Assembly (NCBI GenBank): GCA_017941355.1
Contig: JAGAWN010000124.1
Location: forward strand, 85,998 to 149,997
Length of the DNA: 64,000 bases
From: Ruminiclostridium sp.
GTDB lineage: Bacteria > Bacillota > Clostridia > Oscillospirales > Ruminococcaceae
Reading direction: 5' to 3'
The notes below the pieces were generated by a model, which was given only the letters and a program-made list of their open reading frames with translations, did no database searches and was not told where the DNA came from. The position numbers were made by a program, and so were the translations under genes. Within the stretch, counting starts at the first letter, position 1; each line of letters starts with the position of its first letter. Positions 34,829 through 43,339 of this stretch are shown here, piece by piece.

Positions 34829-35157
34829 AATGTGTCCTCAATAACTGCCTTTTGGCAGTTATTGCCTGAAAGTCTGTAAAACAGACTTTCAGATGTTGTT
34901 CCAATGCACCTGCGGCGCATTGGAACAACGGACACATTCCTTGATGTCAAGCTCATTTCGTCCTTTGGACGAACAAAAGTGCAAGGAAAATTTTAAAAAT
35001 GGGAATTTTCCTTGCACTTTTGCAACCGTGAAAAGCCTTCAAGCTGCGCTATGAAGACTTTTCGCGGTTGATGAGCAGACATTAATATAAAGGCACTAAA
35101 CCTTGTAACAGCAAGGATAGTCCGTTTCTCCCGTCATATACGGGACACACGGAAACG
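34829..35157 (+). ncRNA. Highly structured RNA of unknown family (cloverleaf plus hairpin chain)
   Basis: AATGTGTCC (34829) and GGACACATT (34930) form a 9-bp stem closing three perfect hairpins: CAATAACTGCC/GGCAGTTATTG, CTGAAAGTCTGT/ACAGACTTTCAG and GTTGTTCCAATGC/GCATTGGAACAAC. Then follow TTCGTCC-TTT-GGACGAA (34957), an 18-bp stem AAAAGTGCAAGGAAAATT with its complement (34975-35021), an interrupted long stem (35023-35070), CCTTG/CAAGG (35101) and a nested hairpin (35123-35157). Almost every base is paired. It lies between divergent genes, starts at an ideal promoter and ends 35 bases before the next ATG. It could be a free-standing RNA, a regulatory leader, or a mobile-element remnant. I do not recognise the family. 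Confidence 0.7.
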
Positions 35158-35192
35158 ATAAACTACAGGTAATCTGAAAAAGGACATTTGTT

Positions 35193-36020
35193 ATGAATAC
35201 TGATTCAAAAAAGCTGATACCGGCGGTTGCGGCGGCAGCGGGTATTATATGCGGAATTGTAAGGTTTTTCCAGGTAATAAGCCTGACCGACTACAATACG
35301 GGATTTTTCCTTAGCGGAGCGGAATTCGGCGGTGCGCTCATCTATATTCTGCTTGCGGTATCGGGGATCGCGCTGACTTTGCTGCTGTTCATGGGACACA
35401 ATAAGGGCAGAGATGCCGCATACTCTGTGGCATCTGACGGTATGGGCGACAATGCCACCCGCTTTCTCGGTATGTCTGAAATGCTTGCCGCGCTGCTTTT
35501 TGCGCTGTGCGTATTTGAGGAAAACGCCGGAATATGCAGAGTATCCGGTGTGATAGCTGCCGTGCTTATGCTGGTGTCCGGCTGCACGCTTGTTGGACGC
35601 ATTATCCCTCCGGCTTACACGGGGTATATAAAGCTTGCGGCGGCTGTGCATATTTACCTGCGGCTGGGGTTTTTATTTGACTCGGATATCATCATAGCGC
35701 GTCACCCGGAAAAGCTGATAGTTCTGCTTGCCTACGTTTTCGGAACAACGTTTGTGACAGCCCTCGGACGCTTCTATGCCCGGCTTGAGACAACAAAGAC
35801 CCGTAGGCTTGAAACCGTTACAGCTTCGCTGACATTTGTGATATCCATGACTCACGTTATTTCATTCGCGCTCACAAAGCTTTTTGGAGGAGCCGAAGCT
35901 GCCGGTTTTGTGACATTCAATCCCGATGTCTGCGCATTTGCGGTAATGAGCGGAACATTTCTCGCCGTACTGTTCTTTACATCTAAGAAGAAAGATATCA
36001 CTCCGATAGTGCTTGAATAA
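35193..36020 (+). CDS. Polytopic membrane protein, unknown
   Basis: 275 residues with about eight predicted membrane segments, starting at residue 8, and only short loops. There is no recognisable transporter or enzyme motif. Conserved-looking charged residues in membranes are few. The ribosome site (AAAAAGGA) is adequate. It lies directly downstream of the structured RNA and is probably under its control if that RNA is a leader. A small conserved protein follows after 92 bases. Confidence 0.75.
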   Translation: MNTDSKKLIPAVAAAAGIICGIVRFFQVISLTDYNTGFFLSGAEFGGALIYILLAVSGIALTLLLFMGHNKGRDAAYSVASDGMGDNATRFLGMSEMLAALLFALCVFEENAGICRVSGVIAAVLMLVSGCTLVGRIIPPAYTGYIKLAAAVHIYLRLGFLFDSDIIIARHPEKLIVLLAYVFGTTFVTALGRFYARLETTKTRRLETVTASLTFVISMTHVISFALTKLFGGAEAAGFVTFNPDVCAFAVMSGTFLAVLFFTSKKKDITPIVLE

Positions 36021-36112
36021 AAACCGATCAGCTTCATATAATAATACAGGGATCAGACTTAACGTGCTGTCCGCAGGTCAGCTGAGATCCATTATTATAT
36101 TGAAAGGTGCTG

Positions 36113-36316
36113 ATGCCGGTGCAGACCGGAGACAGACCGCAGATACCGCTCGGGCTTGGCAACGCGCTTGCGGAGAATACAAGCGCCCTCAAGTATTTCT
36201 CCGAGCTTTCGTCGGAAAAACAGCGGCAGATAATAGACCGCACAAACACAATGACTTCACGCGCTGAGATCCGCAGTTTTGTCCGAAACATCACAGGTCT
36301 TGGAAATGTGATATAA
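36113..36316 (+). CDS. Conserved small helical protein
   Basis: 67 residues from the ATG at 36113 (GAAAGG 6 bases upstream; a GTG at 36107 is the alternative). The pattern IPLGLGNALAENTSALKYFSELSSEKQRQIIDRTNTMTSRAEIRSFV matches a family of small proteins common in Clostridia, also seen as the C-terminal part of YdeI-like proteins. It probably folds as a helical bundle; its function is unknown. A strong terminator follows at once. Confidence 0.8.
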   Translation: MPVQTGDRPQIPLGLGNALAENTSALKYFSELSSEKQRQIIDRTNTMTSRAEIRSFVRNITGLGNVI

Positions 36317-36319
36317 TAA

Positions 36320-36359
36320 CTGCCGCACTTTCCCGGTTTCGGGGAGTGCGGCAGTTTTT
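36320..36359 (+). terminator. Strong rho-independent terminator
   Basis: CTGCCGCACT pairs with AGTGCGGCAG, with an inner CCC/GGG stem and a TTTTT run. It ends the plus-strand unit that starts at 34833. Confidence 0.92.
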
Positions 36360-36370
36360 GTTTACCGTAA

Positions 36371-36407
36371 AAGCAAAAACCGCCCCGAAAAAGGGCGGTC
36401 TTTGCTT
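36371..36407 (-). terminator. Terminator of the tetR-recA-recX operon
   Basis: AAGCAAA/TTTGCTT plus ACCGCCC/GGGCGGT form a long stem. Read on the minus strand it ends in TTTTTGCTTTT, so it terminates the converging transcript. Confidence 0.8.
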
Positions 36408-36532
36408 GGTACGAGGAATATAAAAATGAAAACCGAATTTCACAAGTATCTTCTGTGCCTATGAAAAAATTATATCACAAGAGGTTATATTTGTCAATAC
36501 GAAAAAATGCACAAAACTGTGAGTATGTTTTA

Positions 36533-37081
36533 TTACGGCTTGATCAATGTTATTCTTCCGATAAGCGGGAGTTCAACAGCCTTGCCGTTGAACGTGTTCA
36601 CCATGCCGTAGATCACAAGTCCCAGCTCACAAAGTCCTCCGATCCCGGAGATTATATTGGCAAGCACAGAGAACAGAGAACCTATGATCGGGATAGCCCA
36701 AAGTGCGCCGATAACGCTGGATACCACGCTTATTGCTATGCAGAATATCAGAAGCACAAGACCCTGGTTTGCGTGGAACTTCCCGTAGGGGGAGCCGGAA
36801 GCTGCCGCAAATGGCAGCCAGAACAATATCGGTATGTATGAGAAGCCGCTCACTACCTTGTTTGCCTGAATATCGGCAGGGGAAAATTCCGCGGTATGGT
36901 CTTTGCCGAGGAAAGCCTCTGTTGTACCCCCTGCTGCCTGCTGGTACTGCTGATAATTGGTATTGCTGCCGCCGTTGCCGTTTGTACCGTTCATGCCGTC
37001 ACCGGTAACCGGCGCTCCGCAGTTCGGGCAGTTGTTGGCTCCCGCCGGGAGCTGTCCGCCGCAGCTTTTGCAAAATGCCAT
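36533..37081 (-). CDS. Zinc-ribbon membrane protein (DUF4870-like)
   Basis: 182 residues. The N-terminal zinc ribbon CKSCGGQLPAGANNCPNC (4-21) is followed by a Gly/Asn/Gln-rich linker to about 55 and then three or four membrane segments in a DUF4870/TM2-like arrangement. The start follows GAGGAATAAC. It begins 2 bases after recX and is probably the last gene of the tetR-recA-recX transcript. Its function is unknown; there is no reason to link it to DNA repair other than position. Confidence 0.85.
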   Translation of the reverse strand: MAFCKSCGGQLPAGANNCPNCGAPVTGDGMNGTNGNGGSNTNYQQYQQAAGGTTEAFLGKDHTAEFSPADIQANKVVSGFSYIPILFWLPFAAASGSPYGKFHANQGLVLLIFCIAISVVSSVIGALWAIPIIGSLFSVLANIISGIGGLCELGLVIYGMVNTFNGKAVELPLIGRITLIKP

Positions 37082-37083
37082 TG

Positions 37084-37590
37084 TTATTCCTCCTCAGATT
37101 CAAGCTCCTCCCGTACCGTGTACAGGGCAGCCTTGATGTTGCTGTAGCCGTAACCGCGTCTTGCAAGCGCGGCTATTACTTTCTGCATTTCTTTCTTTCC
37201 CGCGTCACCCTCCAAAAACAGTCTGCCGCGGTACTTCTTCCGCAATATATCCGCAATCTCGGCTTCGATATCGTCTTTGGTGTAACGGGAAAGCGCTTCT
37301 TCGATCGTCTGCTCGTCCAGAAGCTTCTGCCGCATCATCAGCGCGGCTCTGCTTCTTCCGTACTTACGGACGGTTATGTAACGCTCCGCAAGTTTTTCGG
37401 CATACCGCGCATCGTTTACATATCCGCAGTCCCGCATATACACTGCCGCTTCTACTGAGGAACGCTCGCTGTACTTTTCCGAAAGCTTCGCCACAAGCTC
37501 ATTCATACCGTAATCCCGTCCGCCGACAAGACGTGCGGCATACTTTTTTGCGGCTTCCGACTCGTCTGTTACCGGTTTATCATTCATCAT
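37084..37590 (-). CDS. recX: Regulatory protein RecX
   Basis: About 168 residues of tandem three-helix RecX repeats ([54 protein letters not shown]). RecX binds RecA filaments and tunes recombinase activity. I place the start at the ATG pair 37590/37587, which overlaps the end of recA by about 10 bases; an in-frame ATG at 37635 would overlap recA by 56 bases and adds residues not typical of the family. The ribosome site is poor, so translation is likely coupled to recA. Confidence 0.88.
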   Translation of the reverse strand: MMNDKPVTDESEAAKKYAARLVGGRDYGMNELVAKLSEKYSERSSVEAAVYMRDCGYVNDARYAEKLAERYITVRKYGRSRAALMMRQKLLDEQTIEEALSRYTKDDIEAEIADILRKKYRGRLFLEGDAGKKEMQKVIAALARRGYGYSNIKAALYTVREELESEEE

Positions 37591-38800
37591 CGGTGTCGTC
37601 AAGTGCGAATTCCTCAAAATCATCGTCAGCGGCAACTATAACGCTGCTTTTCTTGGGTCTGCCGCGCTTGCCCTTTTCGCTCTCTGCGGGAGCCGCATCC
37701 GCTGCTGTGTCTGCGGGAGCCGCGTCTGAGGACATCTCTGCCGGTTCGCTGCCGGTATCGTCATTGTCGATATCCTCTGCGCTCTCCTTTATCTTTTCTT
37801 CGATCTCGCGCATAACATCGGGGTTGTCCTCAAGGAACTTCTTGGTATTCTCTCTGCCCTGCCCTATCCGCATATCGTTGTAGCTGAACCATGCGCCGGA
37901 TTTCTTGATGATATCCAGTTCTGTCGCATAGTCAAGCACCTCGCCTGTGCGGGAAATGCCCTTACCGAAGATCATATCGAATTCACAGCTCTTGAAAGGC
38001 GGAGCGACCTTATTCTTGATGATCTTGCACTTGGTGCGGTAGCCTATGGTTTCGGAGCCGTCCTTTATAGCTTCTCCCTTGCGCACTTCAATACGAACGG
38101 AAGCATAGAATTTCAGCGCTCGTCCGCCCGGTGTTGTTTCGGGATTTCCGAACATGATGCCGATCTTTTCGCGTATCTGGTTGATGAATATTGCAACCGT
38201 GTTTGTCTTTGCGATAACGGCTGTGAGTTTCTTCATAGCGCCGGACATAAGCCTTGCCTGCACACCGACGAATGTATCACCCATGTCGCCCTCGATCTCG
38301 GCTTTTGTTACCATTGCGGCAACGGAGTCAAGTACGATAATATCTATCGCCCCGGATCTTACCAGTGCTTCCATTATATCCAGAGCCTGTTCGCCGGAAT
38401 CGGGCTGTGAAACGACAAGTTGATCCACGTCAACGCCGAGATTTTTTGCATAAACGGGATCGAGAGCGTGTTCGACATCTACGAATGCCGCGTTTCCGCC
38501 GAGCTTCTGTACCTCCGCGATAGCCTGCAGGGTAACTGTGGTCTTGCCGCCGGATTCCGGTCCGAAGATCTCGATGATACGTCCTTTCGGGAGTCCTCCG
38601 ATACCCAGAGCCATATCGAGTCCGATAGAACCGGTAGGCACGGATTCAACATTCAGGTTTGATTTTTCTCCCATACGCATTACGGAGCCTGCGCCGAATT
38701 GTTTTTCTATCTGCGCGATAGCAGCGTCAAGGGCTTTCTTGCGGTCTTCCGATGTGGTAGGTTTTTCAACTGTCTTTTTTGTGGGTGTTGCTTTTGCCAT
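37580..38800 (-). CDS. recA: Recombinase RecA
   Basis: 406 residues, longer than the usual 350 because of an N-terminal lysine-rich extension and an acidic, alanine-rich C-terminal tail (from about residue 340, ending [11 protein letters not shown]). Walker [10 protein letters not shown] (80-88), Walker [11 protein letters not shown] and the L2 region [30 protein letters not shown] are intact. It forms filaments for homologous repair and triggers SOS. The ATG follows AGGACAG. It starts 5 bases after a tetR-type gene, and I see no complete LexA box (CGAAC-N4-GTTCG) nearby. Confidence 0.97.
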   Translation of the reverse strand: MAKATPTKKTVEKPTTSEDRKKALDAAIAQIEKQFGAGSVMRMGEKSNLNVESVPTGSIGLDMALGIGGLPKGRIIEIFGPESGGKTTVTLQAIAEVQKLGGNAAFVDVEHALDPVYAKNLGVDVDQLVVSQPDSGEQALDIMEALVRSGAIDIIVLDSVAAMVTKAEIEGDMGDTFVGVQARLMSGAMKKLTAVIAKTNTVAIFINQIREKIGIMFGNPETTPGGRALKFYASVRIEVRKGEAIKDGSETIGYRTKCKIIKNKVAPPFKSCEFDMIFGKGISRTGEVLDYATELDIIKKSGAWFSYNDMRIGQGRENTKKFLEDNPDVMREIEEKIKESAEDIDNDDTGSEPAEMSSDAAPADTAADAAPAESEKGKRGRPKKSSVIVAADDDFEEFALDDTDDE

Positions 38801-38805
38801 ATTTT

Positions 38806-39390
38806 TTACTGTCCTTTCTCCTGCGCACCGTTTCCGGATCTTTCGCTCAGTGCGGCAATATCCTCTATCAGATCTTTTCTTATCTCGAACATACGCAGAA
38901 ATTGCTTTTTAAGATCACTTTTCATGCCGCCGCGCTGCCAGTCAAGTATCAGCCCGAAGCAGGCGCATTTGTAGAAGTTTATTATGACTTCGCGGTCAAA
39001 CTCTGTGAGTTTGTAGTTTCCGAGAATACTGTCTATGTAAGTGGTGACAGTATGCTCACATACCCGCCAGAGGTACTGTTCATATATATCGCGGCTGACG
39101 GAGTTGTAGATGTGCATTACTGCCCTGCGGTTGGTCATTGCGAAACTCAGAGCCGCGTCGAGACACTGTTCCAGCGATGTTATGGAGGGATAGGCTTCGA
39201 TGAGCTGTTCCGCCTGCTCCATGACCATTTCTTCAATAAGCGACGGAAGATCGCGGAAATGGTAGTAGAACGAGTTGCGGTTTATCCCGCAGTCCTCGAC
39301 GATGTCCTTAACCGTTATCTGGTTCATAGGCTTTTCGTTCAGCAGCTTCAGTGCCGATGCCTTGATAGCCTTTTCTGTCAGATTAGCCAA
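38806..39390 (-). CDS. TetR-family transcriptional regulator
   Basis: 194 residues. The N-terminal helix-turn-helix is [27 protein letters not shown] (about 27-53), followed by a larger helical domain resembling the DhaS/TetR_C_8 group, which senses small ligands. The start at 39390 is ATTGGC-type TTG or the ATG given here; AAGGAGC lies about 8 bases upstream. It is the first gene of the operon containing recA, with its own promoter and a palindrome at 39448-39482, suggesting autorepression. Confidence 0.88.
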   Translation of the reverse strand: MANLTEKAIKASALKLLNEKPMNQITVKDIVEDCGINRNSFYYHFRDLPSLIEEMVMEQAEQLIEAYPSITSLEQCLDAALSFAMTNRRAVMHIYNSVSRDIYEQYLWRVCEHTVTTYIDSILGNYKLTEFDREVIINFYKCACFGLILDWQRGGMKSDLKKQFLRMFEIRKDLIEDIAALSERSGNGAQEKGQ

Positions 39391-39447
39391 TTATCCCAAG
39401 CTCCTTTTCCGTAAAGCAGTTACAGTTCCGGTTGAATGTCATAAACT

Positions 39448-39482
39448 ATTATATCACATTTATACAGGAAAAACAACTGTAT
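39448..39482 (-). promoter_or_regulatory. Promoter and putative operator of tetR-recA-recX
   Basis: On the minus strand TTGTTT (39476-39471) is 17 bases from TATAAT (39453-39448). ATACAG-N9-CTGTAT (39462-39482) is an inverted repeat covering the -35, as expected for a TetR-type operator. There is no LexA box here. Confidence 0.65.
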
Positions 39483-39518
39483 TTCAGCAATTTTTCAATG
39501 TTATCGGGCTTGGAGGAT

Positions 39519-40127
39519 CTACTCTAAGAAGTAGGAAGCCTCCATATCGGCGGTTGAAAGTGCGAACGCCAGCGGGTACATCTCAAACGCCTTGCCTATG
39601 GTGTTGCGATCCTCGATGCCGCCGTATGAGAAGCCCATGTGCCAGCGTATCGCCATTGCTTCCTCGCGGGACAGGCGCATGAAACCGCTTATCATATATA
39701 CCGACTTCTCGCCGTGACCGTAAGGCAGAGTGTCCTCGATACGGTAGAACGGTACCTTTTCCCATTGTCCCTGTTCATTCTTTGCGTTGCGGTAATCCAC
39801 CCTGTAGAAGTCGGTTTTGCAGATATCATGCAGCAGCGACACCAGTGCGATCTGTTCGTCGGTATAATCCTTGACCTTGTACACTTCCTTTACTCTCGGA
39901 CGTTCAAGGTACGCTTTAAGGCAATGGTACACATTCAGCGAGTGCTGGGCAAGTCCGCCCTCGTAAGCGCTGTGATAGCGGGTGCTTGCGGGAGCTGTGA
40001 AGAAATCTGACTTGTTGGTGAGGTAATCGAGCAGCTTATCCGCTCCCTCACGCTTGATATTGTTATTGTATTCGGAAATGAATTCCGCTTTTATCTCCGC
40101 GGCGGGGCGGGGAGTTATATCACTCAT
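39519..40127 (-). CDS. HD-domain hydrolase
   Basis: 202 residues. The HD metal site is visible: His62 (in QHSLNVYHCL), the HD pair 100-101 (LVSLLHDICKTDF) and a later histidine-rich segment (YGHGEKSVYMI and AIRWHMGFS). It should be a metal-dependent phosphohydrolase acting on a nucleotide or nucleic acid; related proteins are annotated as TraI/YhaM-like. I chose the ATG at 40127, 6 bases after AAGGAGAG; the longer in-frame start at 40187 lies in the terminator of the next gene. Confidence 0.85.
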   Translation of the reverse strand: MSDITPRPAAEIKAEFISEYNNNIKREGADKLLDYLTNKSDFFTAPASTRYHSAYEGGLAQHSLNVYHCLKAYLERPRVKEVYKVKDYTDEQIALVSLLHDICKTDFYRVDYRNAKNEQGQWEKVPFYRIEDTLPYGHGEKSVYMISGFMRLSREEAMAIRWHMGFSYGGIEDRNTIGKAFEMYPLAFALSTADMEASYFLE

Positions 40128-40151
40128 AGCTTCTCTCCTTGAAACAAAAGA

Positions 40152-40177
40152 GCCGTACCGCAAAACTGCGGTACGGC
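40152..40177 (-). terminator. Terminator of the ugpC-type gene
   Basis: GCCGTACCGCA and TGCGGTACGGC form a perfect 11-bp stem with a 4-base loop. On the minus strand TCTTTTGTTTC follows. Confidence 0.85.
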
Positions 40178-40193
40178 ATCCGGACAATATTTC

Positions 40194-41336
40194 TTATGAA
40201 AGGATAGCGTGCTCGTCGGAAGCGTCGAACAGATGGATCTTGTTCGGGTCGATAGCGAGCTTTACAACGTCCTGCGGACGAGCTGCGCAGCGAGGCGATA
40301 CACGCGCTGTGATCGGGTTGCCCTCGCAGGTGAGGTAGAGGTATGTTTCTGCACCCATCATTTCGGTTACATCAACGTTAGCTTCGATGATACCTGTTGT
40401 AGCTGCGGAGAGGAACATTTCCTCGTCATGGATGCTCTCGGGACGGATACCGAGTATAACGTCCTTGTCAACGTAGTAGTTGAGAGCTTCGGGATCTGCC
40501 TTAGCAGACGGGATCTCAACATAGAACTTTCTTCCTCTGGAGGTCTTTGTATCCTCGGAACCGAACTCAACTGTGAACTTACCGTTCATCATAATGAGCT
40601 TAGCATCGATGAAGTTCATCTGAGGTGTGCCGATGAAGCCTGCAACGAACTTGTTTACAGGGTTCTCATAGAGGTTGAGAGGCGAGTCGATCTGCTGGAT
40701 ATAACCGTCCTTCATAACGACGATACGGTCACCCATCGTCATAGCCTCGATCTGGTCATGGGTTACATAGATGAATGTTGTACCGAGTTTCTTATGGAGC
40801 TTGGAAAGCTCGGTTCTCATCTGCGCACGCAGTTTTGCGTCGAGGTTTGACAGAGGCTCGTCAAGTAAGAATACCTGAGGATCACGAACTATAGCACGAC
40901 CCAGCGCAACACGCTGTCTCTGACCGCCGGATAAAGCCTTCGGCTTTCTGTCGAGCAGGTGAGCGATATCGAGTATCTTTGCAGCTTCTTCTACAAGCTT
41001 CTTTATTTCATCTTTCGGAACTTTTCTCAGCTTTAAGCCGAATGCCATGTTCTCAAAAACTGTCATATGGGGATACAGAGCGTAGTTCTGGAAAACCATT
41101 GCGATATCTCTGTCCTTAGGAGCAACGTCATTTACGAGTCTGTCGCCTATGAAAAGCTCACCTTCCGAGATCTCTTCAAGACCTGCGATCATACGGAGAG
41201 TTGTGGACTTACCGCAGCCGGAAGGACCAACGAGGATAATGAACTCCTTATCCTTGATGTTCATAGAGAAGTCGGAAACCGCTACAACTCCGCCGGGATA
41301 ACGCTTATATATTCCTCTGAGTGATAAACTTGCCAT
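40194..41336 (-). CDS. ugpC: Sugar ABC transporter ATPase, MsmX/UgpC type
   Basis: 380 residues. Walker [10 protein letters not shown] (37-45), signature [15 protein letters not shown], Walker [15 protein letters not shown] and H-loop [10 protein letters not shown] are followed by the regulatory OB-fold region typical of MalK/UgpC/MsmK. Proteins of this type are shared motors that energise several CUT1 sugar importers. It stands alone, without permeases, so it may power the MalF/MalG pair at 60-1909. AGGAGG lies 7 bases before the ATG. Confidence 0.95.
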   Translation of the reverse strand: MASLSLRGIYKRYPGGVVAVSDFSMNIKDKEFIILVGPSGCGKSTTLRMIAGLEEISEGELFIGDRLVNDVAPKDRDIAMVFQNYALYPHMTVFENMAFGLKLRKVPKDEIKKLVEEAAKILDIAHLLDRKPKALSGGQRQRVALGRAIVRDPQVFLLDEPLSNLDAKLRAQMRTELSKLHKKLGTTFIYVTHDQIEAMTMGDRIVVMKDGYIQQIDSPLNLYENPVNKFVAGFIGTPQMNFIDAKLIMMNGKFTVEFGSEDTKTSRGRKFYVEIPSAKADPEALNYYVDKDVILGIRPESIHDEEMFLSAATTGIIEANVDVTEMMGAETYLYLTCEGNPITARVSPRCAARPQDVVKLAIDPNKIHLFDASDEHAILS

Positions 41337-41351
41337 TTGGAAACCTCCTGA

Positions 41352-41371
41352 ATGAGTAATATTTTACTCAT
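41352..41371. promoter_or_regulatory. Palindrome upstream of the ugpC-type gene
   Basis: ATGAGTAA-TATT-TTACTCAT lies 16-35 bases before the ugpC ATG, just beyond its ribosome site. It could be an operator or a hairpin in the mRNA leader. The rest of the 340-base gap 41337-41676 is AT-rich and I see no other clear feature. Confidence 0.45.
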
Positions 41372-41676
41372 ATATAATAACAGATATTTCAATAAAATAA
41401 AAGAGCCTAATTGACTAAATTTTTTTTACCTGCTTTATATAAAATGCCTAAACGGGACAAAACCGACCAAATCAGACCCGTGTTTTGTGGTTATTATCAA
41501 CAAACAAACGTGTCGAAACGGGGGTTTTAAAGGGTTTTTCGGGATACCGAAATAAAAATTTTGGTAACTTTGCTTATTGTGAACGATACTTTTTGTTGAT
41601 TTTACCACATATACTGTGTATAAAGGCAAAATCAGACACAATATTTTGTGAAAAATGCAAAAATGAGGGTGGTATT

Positions 41677-42090
41677 ATGAAGCATTTTTATCGGAAAACA
41701 CTCAATGTTATGCTGACGGGAGCGCTGATCGTATCGGCGGCATCATGCTCGAGGAGATACTCCGCAAAAAGTGAGGAGGATATAATCGGGTTTCTTTCCG
41801 ACTGCGGGATCTCCGTTGCCGGCGACTGCACCAGAAAGACGGTGACTATCCCTGCCGAGTTCGGTGATGTTTATGAGAAATACAATGAACTCCAGAAGCA
41901 GCAGGGTTTTGATCTCAGCCGCTACCGCTCGCGGGAAGCGGAGGTTTACACCTACAGCGTGATATCGGTTGACGGCGGGCATACGGAATTTACTGAAGCT
42001 CACGTTATGGTCTGCGACGAAACGATCATCGGCGGCGATATCTCATCTGCCGGACTCGGCGGAGAAATGCAGGCGCTGGTTAAGAAATAG
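41677..42090 (+). CDS. Lipoprotein of the DUF4830 type
   Basis: 137 residues. A signal peptide ends in the lipobox VSAASC (Cys about 24), followed by a small domain with the pattern EDIIGFLSDCGISV, VTIPAEFGDVYEKYNELQKQQGFDLSRYR, and TEAHVMVCDETIIGGDISS, which I recognise as DUF4830. The function is unknown; it should be anchored outside the membrane. The ATG at 41677 follows GAGGGTGG by 4 bases; in-frame codons upstream lie in non-coding AT-rich DNA. Confidence 0.85.
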   Translation: MKHFYRKTLNVMLTGALIVSAASCSRRYSAKSEEDIIGFLSDCGISVAGDCTRKTVTIPAEFGDVYEKYNELQKQQGFDLSRYRSREAEVYTYSVISVDGGHTEFTEAHVMVCDETIIGGDISSAGLGGEMQALVKK

Positions 42091-42145
42091 ATGACCATTT
42101 ACCGTCAAGGTGCATGATATATTGCTGCTCCGAAGCAGCGGTTCC

Positions 42146-42709
42146 TTAAATCAGCAATCCGTTTATTATGTCCTCCGCAACCTCGTACTGCGAGACGCGC
42201 AGATCCATAGCAAGCTTCTGTATGCGCCGGTGCGCTTCTGCCTCGGATAGCTGCTCCTTTGTCATCACGATGAGTTTCGCGCGGTTCAGAAGCTTGTCGT
42301 TCTCATTCTTTTTTTCAAGCTCCGCAATGCGCTTGCGAAAGACGACTTCGCTGCCCGCGTGTGTCTCGCAGAACCGGATAGCCTGCATCAAAGCCCCCTT
42401 ATACACGGGCTTGGTAACGATGTACGCGCCGATAGGAGACAGCGTTTTGAGCGCAGCGTCCGCAGCTTCCTCCCGCACAATGGCAAAAAGGTGAGCATCG
42501 GTTTTTCTGCGAAGCTCCGCAAGAAGCGAGAGTCCGTTCTCGTTTTCAAGCGGAACGGAAATGAATATAAAATCGAAACGCGTGATGTCGATGCTGCGTA
42601 TCGTAACGCCGTCCGTTGCCGTTGACACCTCATAATCCGGGCTGTCTATGAAACGGGCGAGAGTTCTGCACGCGTCGGCGGTCTTGGCTGCAATAAGCAC
42701 GTTTTTCAA
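42146..42709 (-). CDS. ANTAR-domain response regulator-like antiterminator
   Basis: 187 residues. The N-terminal 120 residues resemble a receiver domain, but the phosphate-accepting region (ITRFDFIFISVPLENENG) lacks the usual D-x-P pattern, so it may be a pseudo-receiver. A coiled linker (about 118-140) leads to a C-terminal ANTAR domain (LLNRAKLIVMTKEQLSEAEAHRRIQKLAMDLRVSQYEVAEDIING). ANTAR proteins bind paired RNA hairpins and prevent termination. I found no obvious paired-hairpin target beside it and no kinase. It overlaps pgsA by 4 bases (ATGA). Confidence 0.9.
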   Translation of the reverse strand: MKNVLIAAKTADACRTLARFIDSPDYEVSTATDGVTIRSIDITRFDFIFISVPLENENGLSLLAELRRKTDAHLFAIVREEAADAALKTLSPIGAYIVTKPVYKGALMQAIRFCETHAGSEVVFRKRIAELEKKNENDKLLNRAKLIVMTKEQLSEAEAHRRIQKLAMDLRVSQYEVAEDIINGLLI

Positions 42710-43281
42710 TGCTCTGTCCCCTTAAACACGGCTCTGTAGTCGTACAGGTAGATTATTCCGGAAAGCACGGTCAGGAATGTGCAGATATAAACAAGCACAT
42801 CGGTTATCGGCTGCACAGGCATTTCCGCAAGCACGCCGAAATCATCGGTGAGAATGTGCATTCCGAGTATGAGGCATATAGCTACCATTGTGGAAGCGGT
42901 TTTCAGCTTTCCCCAGATGTTAGCCGCGATAACTATCTTTTCCTTGCTGCCCGCCGCAACAAGACGTATGCCGGAAACCATGAATTCCCGTGCCATTATC
43001 AGCCATACTGCCCATGCGGGAGCATATCCCAGTTCCGTAAAGCATATCAGCGCCGCGGCAACCAGTACCTTGTCTGCAAGCGGGTCGAGAAACTTTCCGA
43101 GATCGGTTATCATGTTGTATTTGCGCGCAACCTTGCCGTCGAGCATATCCGTTATGCTCGCAAGCGCGAATATCACCAGTGCCGTCGTATAGCCGAACGG
43201 TATTGTAGGTATCATCAGCGCCGCGATGAAAAAAGGTACGAGAATAACTCTGAACAGCGTCAGCTTGTTTGCCAGATTCAT
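42706..43281 (-). CDS. pgsA: CDP-diacylglycerol-glycerol-3-phosphate 3-phosphatidyltransferase
   Basis: 191 residues with about six membrane segments. The CDP-alcohol phosphotransferase signature is complete: D45, then D48-G49-x2-A52-R53-x8-G62-x3-D66-x3-D70. It makes phosphatidylglycerol phosphate, the first committed step to phosphatidylglycerol. GGAGATAAG precedes the ATG. The 4-base overlap with the ANTAR gene means both are made together. Confidence 0.95.
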   Translation of the reverse strand: MNLANKLTLFRVILVPFFIAALMIPTIPFGYTTALVIFALASITDMLDGKVARKYNMITDLGKFLDPLADKVLVAAALICFTELGYAPAWAVWLIMAREFMVSGIRLVAAGSKEKIVIAANIWGKLKTASTMVAICLILGMHILTDDFGVLAEMPVQPITDVLVYICTFLTVLSGIIYLYDYRAVFKGTEH

Positions 43282-43309
43282 ATCACTTATCTCCTATAAT
43301 CGGCATAAT

Positions 43310-43328
43310 CCCCCGCCGGTGGCGGGGG
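43310..43328 (-). terminator. GC-rich hairpin after cellobiose phosphorylase
   Basis: CCCCCGCC-GGT-GGCGGGGG lies between the phosphorylase stop and pgsA. No T run follows, so it may only partly terminate and could allow reading into pgsA. Confidence 0.5.
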
Positions 43329-43339
43329 AGTCGGTATTA

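Noticed and set aside
34829-34938. tRNA, 6S RNA, tmRNA or RNase P RNA as an explanation of the cloverleaf
   Set aside because: No T-loop, CCA end, anticodon arm, 6S-type central bubble or RNase P core (GAGGAAAGTCC) is visible; the arms are far longer than tRNA arms.
34829-35157. Cassette recombination sites or a CRISPR array
   Set aside because: The hairpins differ from each other in sequence, have no regular spacing and no direct repeats or cas genes nearby.
38800-39000. LexA (SOS) box near CGAACATACG at about 38886
   Set aside because: Only one half-site matches; the second half (GTTCG) is missing.
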